Of a stretch of 64,000 nt of DNA, positions 1 to 8,405 are shown piece by piece. The stretch spans positions 1 to 64,000 of the forward strand of contig JAHBZL010000022.1 in the NCBI GenBank assembly GCA_019635485.1, written 5' to 3'. The DNA is from Piscinibacter sp. Lineage in GTDB: Bacteria; Pseudomonadota; Gammaproteobacteria; Burkholderiales; Burkholderiaceae_C. The translations under genes and the position numbers were made by a program. The notes beneath the pieces were generated by a model that saw only the letters and a program-made list of their open reading frames with translations, had not been told where the DNA came from and made no database searches. Position 1 is the first letter of the stretch; each line of letters begins with the position of its first letter.

Positions 1-92
1 ACGGCGAAGGCGTGCTGCGCGCGGAATGGCGCGGCCTGAAGGTGGCCGGCCACGTCGAGGAAGTGCTGAAGGCGGTCAAGGCGCTCAAGTGA
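1..92 (+). CDS. bcp: Peroxiredoxin, Bcp-type (C-terminal end only)
   Basis: Only the last 29 codons are inside the window; the frame is open from base 3 and stops with TGA at 90-92. The peptide ends GVLRAEWRGLKVAGHVEEVL, which resembles the tail of Bcp-type thioredoxin-dependent thiol peroxidases, where a final strand reading roughly 'GxLRxxWRxVKVxGHxxxVL' precedes the last helix. The catalytic cysteines lie upstream of the window and cannot be checked. Such enzymes reduce alkyl hydroperoxides in the cytoplasm. The next gene, PIN-PhoH, lies on the same strand about 150 bases downstream. The assignment rests on this short tail alone. Confidence 0.6.
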   Translation, partial: GEGVLRAEWRGLKVAGHVEEVLKAVKALK

Positions 93-121
93 GCCCGTCC
101 GGCGCCCGCGACGGGCCGTCG

Positions 122-149
122 TTGTCGCGTCACGGTTCTTGTGCATAAT
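122..149 (+). promoter_or_regulatory. Putative sigma-70 promoter between bcp and phoH
   Basis: TTGTCG at 122-127 and CATAAT at 144-149 are 16 bases apart, a reasonable vegetative promoter in otherwise GC-rich DNA. Transcription would start near 156. The terminator at 191-218 lies downstream of this start and before the phoH start codon, so this promoter would make either a very short RNA or a phoH transcript that must read through the hairpin. Predicted by eye only. Confidence 0.35.
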
Positions 150-190
150 CCTTGCATGCCCGAGCGTCGTGACCGACCTCCGCCCACCAA

Positions 191-218
191 GCCGCACAGC
201 CGACTGTGCGGCTTTTTT
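191..218 (+). terminator. Rho-independent terminator upstream of phoH
   Basis: A perfect 9-bp stem, GCCGCACAG at 191-199 pairing with CTGTGCGGC at 204-212, closes a 4-base loop and is followed by six T residues (213-218). This is a textbook intrinsic terminator on the plus strand. It most simply ends the peroxiredoxin transcript, about 100 bases after its stop. A GTG at 206, in frame with phoH, lies inside the stem, which argues against that GTG as a start codon. Confidence 0.85.
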
Positions 219-241
219 ATTTGCCCGCTGACCTGAGCCTC

Positions 242-1918
242 ATGCCACTGCCCAAGCCGCCTGCCAAACGAGCCGCCCTCCTCAGCACTGCCGACTTCGA
301 ATCGCAGGCCGCGCCCAAACCGGCCAAACGCCCCGCCAAGACCCGCCCCGCCGCCGAGCCGGCCTCGCCGGCCCTGCTGGACCTGTTTGACGCCAACGCC
401 GAGACCGCCCCGGTCGTCGCCAAGCCGGCGCTGCCCGCGGCCCATGCCCCGCTGAAGACGCCGCGCCCGGCCCCGGCCCCGGCCCCGGCCGCGCGGCCGC
501 GCAAGCCGCGCGGCACGGGCCCGGCCAGCCTGTTCGTGCTCGACACCAACGTGCTGATGCACGACCCGACTTCGCTGTTCCGCTTCGCCGAGCACGACAT
601 CTACCTGCCGATGATCACGCTCGAGGAACTCGACAGCCACAAGAAAGGCATGACCGAGGTCGCGCGCAACGCCCGCCAGGTCAGCCGAGACCTGGATGCG
701 CTCGCGGCGACGATGCCCAGCCGCAACGCCGCCGGCATGACCGACGGCCTGCCGCTGAACGGCACCGGCCACCGCGAGGCCGAGGGCAAGCTGTTCTTCC
801 AGACCAACCTCGTCAACGTCAGCCTGCCGTCCGGCCTGCCGCAGGGCAAGGCGGACAACCAGATCCTCGGCGTCGTGCAGGCCCTGCGCGAGCAGCAGCC
901 CGGTCGCGACGTGGTGCTGGTGTCCAAGGACATCAACATGCGCATCAAGGCGCGTGCCCTGGGCCTGCCGGCGGAGGACTACTTCAACGACAAGACGCTG
1001 GAAGACGGCGACCTGCTCTACACCGGCGTTCTGCCGCTGCCCGCGGACTTCTGGGACCGGCACGGCAAGACCATGGAAAGCTGGCAGCAGGGCGGCTTCA
1101 CCTTCTACCGCATCAGCGGGCCGCTGGTGCCGGTGCTGCTGGTCAACCAGTTCGTCTTCCTCGAGGCGCCGGGCGCCGCCCCGCTGTACGCCAAGGTCAC
1201 CGAGATCACCGGCAAGACCGCGGTGCTGCGCACGCTGCGCGAGTACACCCACACGAAGAACGCCGTCTGGGGCGTCACCGCGCGCAACCGCGAGCAGAAC
1301 TTCGCGCTGAACCTGTTGATGGACCCGGAGTGCGACTTCATCACGCTGACCGGCACCGCCGGCACCGGCAAGACGCTGATGACGCTCGCGGCCGGCCTGT
1401 CGCAGGTGATGGACGACCGGCGCTACACCGAGATCATCGTCACCCGCGTGACGGTACCTGTCGGTGAGGACATCGGCTTCCTGCCCGGCACGGAGGAAGA
1501 GAAGATGGGCCCGTGGATGGGCGCGCTGGACGACAACCTCGAGGTGCTGTCGCGCGGCGACGGTGGTGCCGGCGAATGGGGACGCGCGGCCACCAACGAC
1601 CTCGTGCGCAGCAAGATCAAGATCAAGAGCCTGAACTTCATGCGCGGGCGCACCTTCCTGAACAAGTTCGTCATCATCGACGAGGCGCAGAACCTGACGC
1701 CCAAGCAGATGAAGACGCTGATCACGCGTGCCGGGCCGGGCACGAAGATCGTCTGCCTGGGCAACCTGGCGCAGATCGACACGCCCTACCTGACCGAGGG
1801 CAGTTCAGGCCTCACCTACGCCGTCGACCGCTTCAAGGGCTGGCCGCACAGCGGCCACGTGACGCTGGCGCGCGGCGAGCGGTCGCGCCTGGCGGACTTC
1901 GCCTCCGAGGTCCTGTAG
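242..1918 (+). CDS. PhoH-like ATPase with N-terminal PIN ribonuclease domain (PhoH2 type)
   Basis: A 558-residue protein if started at ATG 242; the upstream in-frame GTG at 206 falls within a terminator stem. Residues 1-95 are an Ala/Pro/Lys-rich, probably disordered leader with in-frame AP repeats. A PIN domain follows, opening with VLDTNVLMHD (first catalytic Asp at 101). The C-terminal half is a PhoH P-loop ATPase with Walker A GTAGTGKT near residue 370 and Walker B VIIDEAQN near 476. PIN-PhoH fusions act as ATP-dependent RNA-unwinding ribonucleases in other bacteria, sometimes linked to stress or toxin-antitoxin biology. No antitoxin-like upstream gene is seen here, so it is better described as a housekeeping PhoH2. 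It stands alone between a terminator and a convergent gene. Confidence 0.9.
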   Translation: MPLPKPPAKRAALLSTADFESQAAPKPAKRPAKTRPAAEPASPALLDLFDANAETAPVVAKPALPAAHAPLKTPRPAPAPAPAARPRKPRGTGPASLFVLDTNVLMHDPTSLFRFAEHDIYLPMITLEELDSHKKGMTEVARNARQVSRDLDALAATMPSRNAAGMTDGLPLNGTGHREAEGKLFFQTNLVNVSLPSGLPQGKADNQILGVVQALREQQPGRDVVLVSKDINMRIKARALGLPAEDYFNDKTLEDGDLLYTGVLPLPADFWDRHGKTMESWQQGGFTFYRISGPLVPVLLVNQFVFLEAPGAAPLYAKVTEITGKTAVLRTLREYTHTKNAVWGVTARNREQNFALNLLMDPECDFITLTGTAGTGKTLMTLAAGLSQVMDDRRYTEIIVTRVTVPVGEDIGFLPGTEEEKMGPWMGALDDNLEVLSRGDGGAGEWGRAATNDLVRSKIKIKSLNFMRGRTFLNKFVIIDEAQNLTPKQMKTLITRAGPGTKIVCLGNLAQIDTPYLTEGSSGLTYAVDRFKGWPHSGHVTLARGERSRLADFASEVL

Positions 1919-1927
1919 GCCCGGGCC

Positions 1928-2778
1928 TCACAGGTCCGGTGGCACGCGCAGGAAGCTCGCGAAGCGCGGCACGCCGTCGCGTGTGAAGCCGCGGTGGGTG
2001 TAGGTGACCTTGCTGCCCAGCGGCGGCGGGAGTTCGCGCTGCGCATCGCTCAGGCCGGTGCCGAGGCGGAACTCACGGCCATCGGCCCGGCGTACGCGCA
2101 AGGCCCCGACCCGGCCCTGGTGGCGACCGCGCCCCGGTTCGTGGCCGACCACCACCGCCTCCTCGTCCTGCATCGGCTTGAGCTTGAGCAGCGTGTCGCT
2201 GCGCCCGGCAGTCCAGGGCGCGTCGGCGCGATGCAGCATCAGGCCCTCGCCGCCCGCGGCGACGACCGATTCGAAGCGCCGGCGCAACGCCGCACGGTCC
2301 GCGATGGCCTGCTGCTCGACGGCCACGAGCGCCGGCCAGTGCGCCTGCGCTGCCAGCGCACGGATGCGCTCGGCGCGCGAGGCGAAGTTCCCGCCACACC
2401 GGGCAGTTCGAAGACCAGGTAGCGCAGCGCGCGCCATTCGGCCTCGTCCGGTTGCTCGCGGCGCACGGCCGCAGCGGTCGCCTCGAACTGCCCGCGCGCG
2501 AGCCAGAGCTCGCCGTCCAGCGCCTGCGCCGGCAGCCGGGCGGTGAACCACGCCGGTGCCGCGATCACGCGGCCGCTGCGGAACTGCAACCGCCGGCCGT
2601 CCCACAACGCACGCACGCCGTCGAACTTCTCGCTGACGAGGTAGCCGGCGGGGTCGACGTCGGCCGGCGCCTCCCGCGCCAGCAGCACATCCGTCCGCTG
2701 CGCGGCCCGCGTCGCGCTCCAACCCGCCGTTCCCAGCAGCGCAAGGACGCTGCGGCGCGTGATGTTCGATCCCTGCAT
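1928..2778 (-). pseudogene. Exported ATP-dependent DNA ligase (LigE-like), interrupted by a frameshift
   Basis: Read from ATG 2778, the protein opens with a twin-arginine-like signal (ITRRSVLALLGTAG) and an adenylation motif VSEKFDGVRALWDG, whose Lys should take AMP, then DGELW and YLVFELPGVAG. The frame is lost near 2385-2400. The rest of the family (NFASRAERIRAL, EGLMLHR, LLKLKPMQDEEAVVVG, final VTYTHRGFTRDGVPRFASF) continues in another frame to the stop at 1928. The 851-base span is one base short of a multiple of three, and one extra G at the GGCGGGAAC run would restore a protein of about 283 residues. LigE-type enzymes are small signal-bearing ligases that seal nicks outside the cytoplasm. 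Either the gene is broken or the sequence has an indel error. Confidence 0.8.
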
Positions 2779-2858
2779 GTCCCGCTCCGTGATTCGACAC
2801 GGAAGCAGTGTGCGCAGGGCTGGCCCGCGCGGCGATCCCTCTGCGGTGCCGACCCGGC

Positions 2859-2878
2859 GGGCCCCCGCGTGGGGGCCC
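2859..2878. other. GC-rich hairpin between prpE and the ligase gene
   Basis: GGGCCCCC at 2859-2866 pairs perfectly with GGGGGCCC at 2871-2878 around a 4-base loop. It lies just beyond the prpE stop codon on the minus strand. There is no T-tract on either side, so it may stabilise the prpE mRNA 3' end or aid factor-dependent termination rather than act as an intrinsic terminator. Confidence 0.5.
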
Positions 2879-2882
2879 CTCT

Positions 2883-4781
2883 TCAGCGGGCCGCGACCAG
2901 ATCCTTGATCTGCTGCAGGGCCGTCGGATCGTCCATGGTGGTCAGGTCGCCCGGGTCGCGCTGCTCGCAGACGGCCTGGATCGCGCGGCGCAGCATCTTG
3001 CCCGAGCGTGTCTTGGGCAGCAGCGTGACGAAGTGGATGCGCGACGGGCGTGCCACGGCACCGAGCTGGCCGTCCACCGTCTTCATCACCTCGCCCTCGA
3101 GCTTGAGCCGGGCATTGGGATCGGCTGCGAGCGAGGCGTCCTTCAGCACTGCGAAGGCCATCGCCACCTGGCCCTTGAGCTGATCGGCCACGCCGACGAC
3201 GGCCACCTCGGCGATCGCCGGATGGCTGGAGATGCTCTCCTCGATCTCGCGCGTGCCGAGCCGGTGGCCGGCGACGTTGATGACGTCGTCGGTGCGGCCG
3301 AGGATGAAGAAGTAGCCGTCCTCGTCCTTGATGCCCCAGTCGAAGGTGCTGTAGAGCAGCTTGCCGGGGATGCTCTGCCAGTAGGTCTTCACGAAGCGCT
3401 CGTCGTCGCGCCAGACGGTCTGCATGCAGCCCGGCGGCAGCGGGCCCTGGATCGTCACCACGCCCTTCTGGTTCGGCGCGGTGACTTCCTCGCCGGTGGT
3501 CTCGTCGATCAGGCGCACGTCGTAGCCATACATCGCCACGCCGGGGCTGCCGAACTTGCTCGGCGCCTTCTCCACGCCGTTGGCGATGGTCAGGATCGGC
3601 CAGCCGGTCTCGGTCTGCCAGTAGTTGTCGATGATCGGCTTGCCGAGCGATTCGGCGATCCACTTCGCGGTCGGCTCGTCGAGCGGCTCGCCGGCGAGGA
3701 ACAGCCCGCGCAGGCTCGACAGGTCGTACTTGGTGAGAAAGGCCGGGTCCTGCTTCTTCAGCACGCGCACCGCGGTCGGTGCGCTGAACATCACGGTGAC
3801 CTTGTACTTCTCGACCAGGCTCCACCAGACGCCGGCGTCAGGCCGCGTCGGCAGGCCCTCGTACATGATGGTCGCCATGCCGGCGATCAGCGGGCCGTAG
3901 ATGATGTAGCTGTGGCCGACGACCCAGCCGATGTCGCTGGTGGAGAAGTAGGTCTCGCCCGCGTTGCCGCAGAAGATGTGCTTCATCGACGCGGCCAGCG
4001 CGACCGCGTAGCCGCCGGTATCGCGCTGCACGCCCTTGGGCTTGCCGGTCGTGCCGCTGGTGTAGAGCGTGTAGCTCGGGTGCGTCGCGTCGACCCAGGT
4101 GCAGGGCACGACCGTGTCCAGGTGCTTCGCGCGCAGCGCGGCGTAGTCGACGTCGCGGCCTGCCGCAGTCGCCATCGGGCTGAGGCCGCGGTCGACCAGC
4201 AGGACCTTGGCCGGCTTGTGCTTCGCCAGCCGCACCGCTTCGTCCAGCAGCGGCTTGTACGCGACGACCTTGCCGGAACGCATGCCGGCGTCGGCGCTGA
4301 CCACCACCGTCGGCTCGGCGTCGTCGATGCGGCTGGCCAGGCTGTGGCTCGCGAAGCCGCCGAACACCACCGAGTGGATCGCGCCGATGCGCGCGCAGGC
4401 CAGCATCGCGAACGCGGCCTCGGGAATCATCGGCATGTAGATCAGCACCCGGTCGCCCTTGGAGACGCCCAGGTCCTGCAGGATCGCGGCCATGCGCTGC
4501 ACCTCCGCGTGCAGTTCGCGGAAGCTGTAGACCTTCTCCTGCTCGGTCTCGGTGGAGACGAAGATCAGCGCGTTCTGGTCCGGGCGCGTCTTCAGGTGCC
4601 GGTCGACGGCGTTGTGGCACAGGTTGGTCTGCCCGCCGACGAACCAGCGCGCGAACGGCGGGTTGGCGTAGTCGCAGACCTGCTCGTAGGGCTGCTGCCA
4701 ATCGACCAGCTGCGCCTGTTCGGCCCAGAAGGCATCGCGCTCGGCGATCGAACGCCGGTGGAACTCGGCATAGCGGCCCAT
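2883..4781 (-). CDS. prpE: Propionyl-CoA synthetase (propionate--CoA ligase)
   Basis: A 632-residue member of the acyl-CoA synthetase (ANL) superfamily. It activates propionate with ATP and CoA, through propionyl-AMP, to propionyl-CoA in the cytoplasm. Visible motifs are the AMP-binding P-loop YTSGTTGKPKG, the adenylate-binding YWQTETGWP, the hinge region GRTDDVINVAGHRLGTREIEE (positions given by motif, with the conserved NVAGHR core), and TRSGKMLRR, whose Lys near 595 is the usual catalytic and acetylation-controlled residue. Length and overall sequence fit PrpE better than acetyl-CoA synthetase, which is slightly longer. It lies 70 bases downstream of acuI on the same strand, so the two are probably co-transcribed. 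The methylcitrate cycle genes are not in this window. Confidence 0.9.
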   Translation of the reverse strand: MGRYAEFHRRSIAERDAFWAEQAQLVDWQQPYEQVCDYANPPFARWFVGGQTNLCHNAVDRHLKTRPDQNALIFVSTETEQEKVYSFRELHAEVQRMAAILQDLGVSKGDRVLIYMPMIPEAAFAMLACARIGAIHSVVFGGFASHSLASRIDDAEPTVVVSADAGMRSGKVVAYKPLLDEAVRLAKHKPAKVLLVDRGLSPMATAAGRDVDYAALRAKHLDTVVPCTWVDATHPSYTLYTSGTTGKPKGVQRDTGGYAVALAASMKHIFCGNAGETYFSTSDIGWVVGHSYIIYGPLIAGMATIMYEGLPTRPDAGVWWSLVEKYKVTVMFSAPTAVRVLKKQDPAFLTKYDLSSLRGLFLAGEPLDEPTAKWIAESLGKPIIDNYWQTETGWPILTIANGVEKAPSKFGSPGVAMYGYDVRLIDETTGEEVTAPNQKGVVTIQGPLPPGCMQTVWRDDERFVKTYWQSIPGKLLYSTFDWGIKDEDGYFFILGRTDDVINVAGHRLGTREIEESISSHPAIAEVAVVGVADQLKGQVAMAFAVLKDASLAADPNARLKLEGEVMKTVDGQLGAVARPSRIHFVTLLPKTRSGKMLRRAIQAVCEQRDPGDLTTMDDPTALQQIKDLVAAR

Positions 4782-4851
4782 CGTCTTGTCTCCTTGCTGA
4801 TTGTTCGACCCGGCGCGGATTTCACTTTCCCGCGCTGACGAGCCACTGACG

Positions 4852-5832
4852 TCAGCCTATGGTGACGACCACGCGGCCGCGCAACTTGCCCTCGATCAAC
4901 TCCTGGGCCCGCGGCACGGCCTGCTCGAGCGGGATCTCCGCGGCGATCGACTCGAGCAACGCCGGGTCGAGGTCGCTCGCCAGGCGGGCCCAGGCCTGCC
5001 GGCGCAGCGGCAGCGGCGCGTAGACGCTGTCCACGCCCGCCAGCGTCACGCTGCGCAGGATGAAGGGCATCACGGTGCCGGGCAGGTCTCCGCCGCCGGC
5101 CAGCCCGCAGGCCGCGACCACGCCGCCATAGCGGGTCTGCGCGCAGGCGTTGACCAGCGTGTGGCTGCCGACCGCATCGACCACCGCGGACCAGCGCTCC
5201 TTCTGCAGCGGCTTGCCCGGCGCGGCGAGTTCGGCCCGGTCGATGACCTGCGCGGCCCCGAGCCGCGCGAGGTAATCGGCTTCGGCGGCCTTGCCGGTCG
5301 CGGCCACGACCCGATGCCCGAGCCGCGACAGCAGCGCGGTCGCCACGCTGCCGACGCCGCCGGTCGCCCCGGTCACCAGCACCTCGCCGTCACCCGGTCG
5401 CACGCCGTGGCGCTCCAGCGCCAGCACGCACAGCATCGCCGTGTAGCCCGCGGTGCCGATCGCCATCGCCTGCCGTGTCGTGAACGCCGGCGGCAGCGCC
5501 ACCAGCCAGTCACCGCGCACCCTCGCCCGCTGCGCCAGGCAGCCCCAGCGGGTTTCGCCGACGCCCCAGCCGTTGAGCACCGCGCGGTCACCGGGTTTCC
5601 ATGCCGCATGACTGCTCTCGAGCACGAGGCCTGCACCATCGATCCCGGCGACCATCGGCCACGCGCGCACGACCGGCCCGCGGTTCGTGATCGCCAGCGC
5701 GTCCTTGTAGTTGAGCGTCGAGTGCTCGACCTGCAGCAGCACGTCGCCCTCGGGCAGTCCGGCCTCGTCGACTTCGCGGACGCCGGCTTGGACGCCGGAT
5801 TCGGACTTCTCAATCAGCAGTGCCTTGAACAT
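4852..5832 (-). CDS. acuI: Acrylyl-CoA reductase, NADPH-dependent (AcuI/YhdH family)
   Basis: A 326-residue medium-chain dehydrogenase/reductase without the zinc ligands of alcohol dehydrogenases. Start chosen at ATG 5832: a strong AGGAG is 5 bases upstream, while the adjacent ATG at 5835 would be too close. Family marks are the N-terminal [42 protein letters not shown], the NADPH-binding [12 protein letters not shown], and a C-terminal [10 protein letters not shown]. AcuI reduces toxic acryloyl-CoA to propionyl-CoA, in acrylate/DMSP breakdown and in reductive 3-hydroxypropionate use. PrpE lies directly downstream, so both neighbours produce propionyl-CoA, which supports the AcuI reading over a generic quinone oxidoreductase. 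Confidence 0.85.
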   Translation of the reverse strand: MFKALLIEKSESGVQAGVREVDEAGLPEGDVLLQVEHSTLNYKDALAITNRGPVVRAWPMVAGIDGAGLVLESSHAAWKPGDRAVLNGWGVGETRWGCLAQRARVRGDWLVALPPAFTTRQAMAIGTAGYTAMLCVLALERHGVRPGDGEVLVTGATGGVGSVATALLSRLGHRVVAATGKAAEADYLARLGAAQVIDRAELAAPGKPLQKERWSAVVDAVGSHTLVNACAQTRYGGVVAACGLAGGGDLPGTVMPFILRSVTLAGVDSVYAPLPLRRQAWARLASDLDPALLESIAAEIPLEQAVPRAQELIEGKLRGRVVVTIG

Positions 5833-5890
5833 CATTTCTCCTCTGGGGACCTGATACCTTATCGCAGCGACTGCGCTTCGGCATCCGGTC

Positions 5891-5919
5891 TTGCCGCACC
5901 CCATCGATCGTGCTTTACT
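5891..5919 (+). promoter_or_regulatory. Putative promoter of the helical-protein gene
   Basis: TTGCCG at 5891-5896 and TTTACT at 5914-5919 are separated by exactly 17 bases, matching four of six bases in each consensus hexamer. Transcription would begin near 5926, leaving a leader of about 47 bases before ATG 5973. It lies in the gap divergent from acuI. Confidence 0.4.
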
Positions 5920-5972
5920 CAAAAGCTCAGGGAGACCCAGGGGCCAAGCGTGCCCCATGACCGGAGACGCAC

Positions 5973-7613
5973 ATGGTCGACGCAGTCAAGGAATTGGGTA
6001 CGCCTTCCCTTCACACCACGTGGTCGGAGGCGAAGAAGAAGGCCGAGATCGAGGCCAAGAAGGCCAAGCAGGCCGACAAGTTCACCACGCTGGAGAAGAA
6101 GTTCAAGAGCGACTTCGGGCCCAACCTGGACAAGTGGCCCAAGCTCTACCCCGACTTCAGCAAGCTGAAGACCGGTTGCACGGCGCTCCAGACCACGCTG
6201 AAGACCTACAAGGACTTCGTCAAGGCCGCAGGCTTGGACGACAAGGCGGCCAAGCCGATGGTCACGGCCCTGGACAGCATCAAGAACGATTTGCAGGCGC
6301 GGCTGAGCAAGGCGGAGACGCTGATCGCCAGCGACGTGAATCTCGCGATCGCCGCATCGAAGAAGACGCAGCGCACGCCGATCATCGTGTTCCACCTGGA
6401 CGTCGCGGCGCAGGTGATGAAGGCCGCCGGCGACAAGGGCGAGGGGCTGGAGGCCACGCGCATCGATCTGGACGTGGTGCTTTCGGATCCGGAAGTCCTC
6501 AAGAAGGTGCCCAACGACCTCGATGACGCGGTGCTGGCCAACAAGATCCGCGAGGCGGCCAACTTCAAGAAGGTCATCGACGACATCGCGGACGGGTTCG
6601 CCGTGGCCGCCAAGACGGTCCGGGAGAACCCCAAGAGCCTCGGCGCCGCGGAAACCAAGTTCAAGGCCAGCATCGATTCGGCCATCGAGGCGGCGGTGAC
6701 GCGCGCCGTCGGTCCGATCGACCAGCTCGCCAAGGTGAAGACCAGCTACCGCAACTACAAGATCAAGACCGGTGTGGACATCACCCTCAAGGCCCTCGGC
6801 ACCGCCAGCGGCGCCGTGGCGTTGGGGCTGGCCCCGCTCACGCTCGGCGCCTCGTCGGTGATCGGCATGATCGGTACCGCGAAGGGGGCCGTCGCGCTCG
6901 GCAATGCGATCGCCAATGCGAGCGAGCAGGCGGAAGTATTCGCAGCGAGGGTCGCAGCCGCCATCGCGGAACTGGGCAAGCAGTACGCGACGGCCAGCAA
7001 GAACGCGGTCGGTGGGGCGGAGATCGGCAAGACGCTGGTCAACGCGACCATGCCGACGCTGATCACCACGATCAAGAGCGCGAGCGGTGACTGCGAGACC
7101 TTGGGCAAGAAGGTCGATGGGCTGGAGGTCGCCACCCACAAGAAGGCCGAACTGCTGGGCAAGATGCTGACCGACCAGAGCAAGTTGCAGGGCGCCTGCA
7201 ATGCGCTCGAGAAGGTGAAAGGCGACTTCGGCGACGCGGAGGCGAAGAAGGCGGAGAAGCTGATCAAGAGCACCGAGGCGGTCGACAAGGAAGTGGAGGG
7301 GTTGATCAAGAAGGTCGACACCTTGCACACCCGGATGAAGGCGACGAAGGAAACGCACCGGAAGCTGGCCGAGAAGATGGCCGCGATCGCCTCCAAGGAG
7401 CCGACCTGGGCCCAGGTCGCCGAAGTGGTGATCAATGCCGGCGCCGCCGCAGGCTTTCTGGCGGCCGGCAACGTCGGCGTGCCCGAGCCCTACGCCGTCG
7501 CCAAGCTGGCCAACGACATCAACAGCCAGATCGGCAACGTGGTCGGATCGCTCGACGCGCTGAAGTCCGGCTTCGAGGATCTGAAGGGCATCGCCGAGAA
7601 GGCCAAGCGCTGA
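5973..7613 (+). CDS. Unrecognised alpha-helical protein with central hydrophobic hairpin
   Basis: A 546-residue protein I do not recognise. ATG 5973 has GGAGA seven bases upstream. Its composition differs sharply from its neighbours: very rich in Lys (almost always AAG), Ala, Asp and Glu, with only two Trp in the N-terminal 60 residues and one near 479. Residues 20-260 and 315-475 look like long amphipathic helices. Between them, about 269-317, is a Gly/Ala-rich hydrophobic stretch ([19 protein letters not shown], then [17 protein letters not shown]), and a shorter hydrophobic patch lies at 482-503. There is no Sec or Tat signal. This layout, a helical bundle with a central hydrophobic hairpin, recalls alpha-pore-forming toxins of the ClyA/HBL type, but I see no diagnostic motif. 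A structural helical scaffold protein is the alternative. It stands alone between acuI (divergent) and an NlpC/P60 gene (51 bases downstream). Confidence 0.85.
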   Translation: MVDAVKELGTPSLHTTWSEAKKKAEIEAKKAKQADKFTTLEKKFKSDFGPNLDKWPKLYPDFSKLKTGCTALQTTLKTYKDFVKAAGLDDKAAKPMVTALDSIKNDLQARLSKAETLIASDVNLAIAASKKTQRTPIIVFHLDVAAQVMKAAGDKGEGLEATRIDLDVVLSDPEVLKKVPNDLDDAVLANKIREAANFKKVIDDIADGFAVAAKTVRENPKSLGAAETKFKASIDSAIEAAVTRAVGPIDQLAKVKTSYRNYKIKTGVDITLKALGTASGAVALGLAPLTLGASSVIGMIGTAKGAVALGNAIANASEQAEVFAARVAAAIAELGKQYATASKNAVGGAEIGKTLVNATMPTLITTIKSASGDCETLGKKVDGLEVATHKKAELLGKMLTDQSKLQGACNALEKVKGDFGDAEAKKAEKLIKSTEAVDKEVEGLIKKVDTLHTRMKATKETHRKLAEKMAAIASKEPTWAQVAEVVINAGAAAGFLAAGNVGVPEPYAVAKLANDINSQIGNVVGSLDALKSGFEDLKGIAEKAKR

Positions 7614-7663
7614 GCCCGCGCCGAGGTTGACGCGCGCGGGGCGCCCGCGTAGGCTGCGCGCCG

Positions 7664-8335
7664 ATGCCGCGCGCACGCCCTTCCTCGCCCCGCCCGCCAC
7701 GCCTGTGCCTGCTGCTGGCGGCCTGCAGCGTCGCCGCCGGCACGGCCCAGGCTGCGCCGTCGGAGGCACCCGATCCGCTCGCACAGCTGATCACCGAGCG
7801 CGGCCTGTCCGAACCGGCGCCGGCCGCGCCCGAGCCCGGGCTGGCGCGCCGGGTCGGTGACAAGGCCTCGGAGATGGTCGTCGCGGCGATGGCCTTCCTC
7901 GGCGTGCGCTACCGCTCCGGCGGCGGCAGTGCCGACACGGGCTTCGATTGCAGCGGCTTCACGCGCCACGTGTTCCAGAGCAGCCTGGGCCTGCTGCTGC
8001 CGCGCCGCGTCGACGAACAGGCCAGCGCGCCCGGTCTCGTGCGCGTGCAGCGCGAGGACCTGCGGCCGGGAGACCTGGTGTTCTTCAACACGCTGCGGCG
8101 CACCTTCTCGCACGTCGGCATCTACATCGGCGACGGCCGCTTCATCCATTCGCCGCGCAGCGGCGCGGCGGTGCGCATCGAGGACATGCGGGCGCGCTAC
8201 TGGACGCAGCGCTTCACCGGCGCGCGCCGCGCCGAGCGGCTGGCCGATGCGACGGCCGCGACAGCGCCAGCGGCGACACCGCCGGTCACGGCGCCGACCG
8301 CTACGGACGCCGAAACCTTCCGCGTCCTGTACTGA
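7664..8335 (+). CDS. NlpC/P60 family peptidoglycan endopeptidase, probable lipoprotein
   Basis: A 223-residue exported protein. The N-terminus is basic, then LCLLLAAC gives a possible lipobox with Cys21; signal peptidase I cleavage after AQA at about residue 30 is the alternative. The NlpC/P60 domain (about 65-190) holds the catalytic Cys96 in GFDCSGF, His150 in [11 protein letters not shown] and His162 in FIHSP, the expected Cys-His-His set. Such enzymes cut D-Glu-diaminopimelate or related peptide bonds in cell-wall peptides during growth. The C-terminal 30 residues are Ala/Thr/Pro-rich. It is 51 bases after the helical-protein gene and 70 bases before moaA, with no obvious functional link to either. 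Confidence 0.88.
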   Translation: MPRARPSSPRPPRLCLLLAACSVAAGTAQAAPSEAPDPLAQLITERGLSEPAPAAPEPGLARRVGDKASEMVVAAMAFLGVRYRSGGGSADTGFDCSGFTRHVFQSSLGLLLPRRVDEQASAPGLVRVQREDLRPGDLVFFNTLRRTFSHVGIYIGDGRFIHSPRSGAAVRIEDMRARYWTQRFTGARRAERLADATAATAPAATPPVTAPTATDAETFRVLY

Positions 8336-8393
8336 CCAGCCGGGCCGAGCCCGCACGGCCACCGGGGTCGGTACCGGATTCCGGCCGCGCAGG

Positions 8394-8399
8394 CACAAT
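8394..8399 (+). promoter_or_regulatory. moaA: -10-like hexamer immediately upstream of moaA
   Basis: CACAAT ends 6 bases before the moaA ATG (8406), and no Shine-Dalgarno sequence is present. If used as a -10 element, transcription would start at or next to the A of the start codon, giving a leaderless mRNA. No convincing -35 is visible at the right distance, so this is tentative. Confidence 0.25.
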
Positions 8400-8405
8400 C
8401 CCGCC

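Noticed and set aside
206..241. An upstream GTG start for phoH at 206.
   Set aside because: It lies inside the stem of a perfect intrinsic terminator, and the 12 extra residues do not resemble the family.
460..495. Tandem GCCCCG repeats near the start of phoH.
   Set aside because: They are in-frame Ala-Pro repeats within a disordered leader of the coding sequence, not a DNA repeat array.
8340..8405. A molybdenum-cofactor riboswitch before moaA.
   Set aside because: Only 70 bases separate the two genes, there is no room for the structured Moco motif, and no matching helices are visible.
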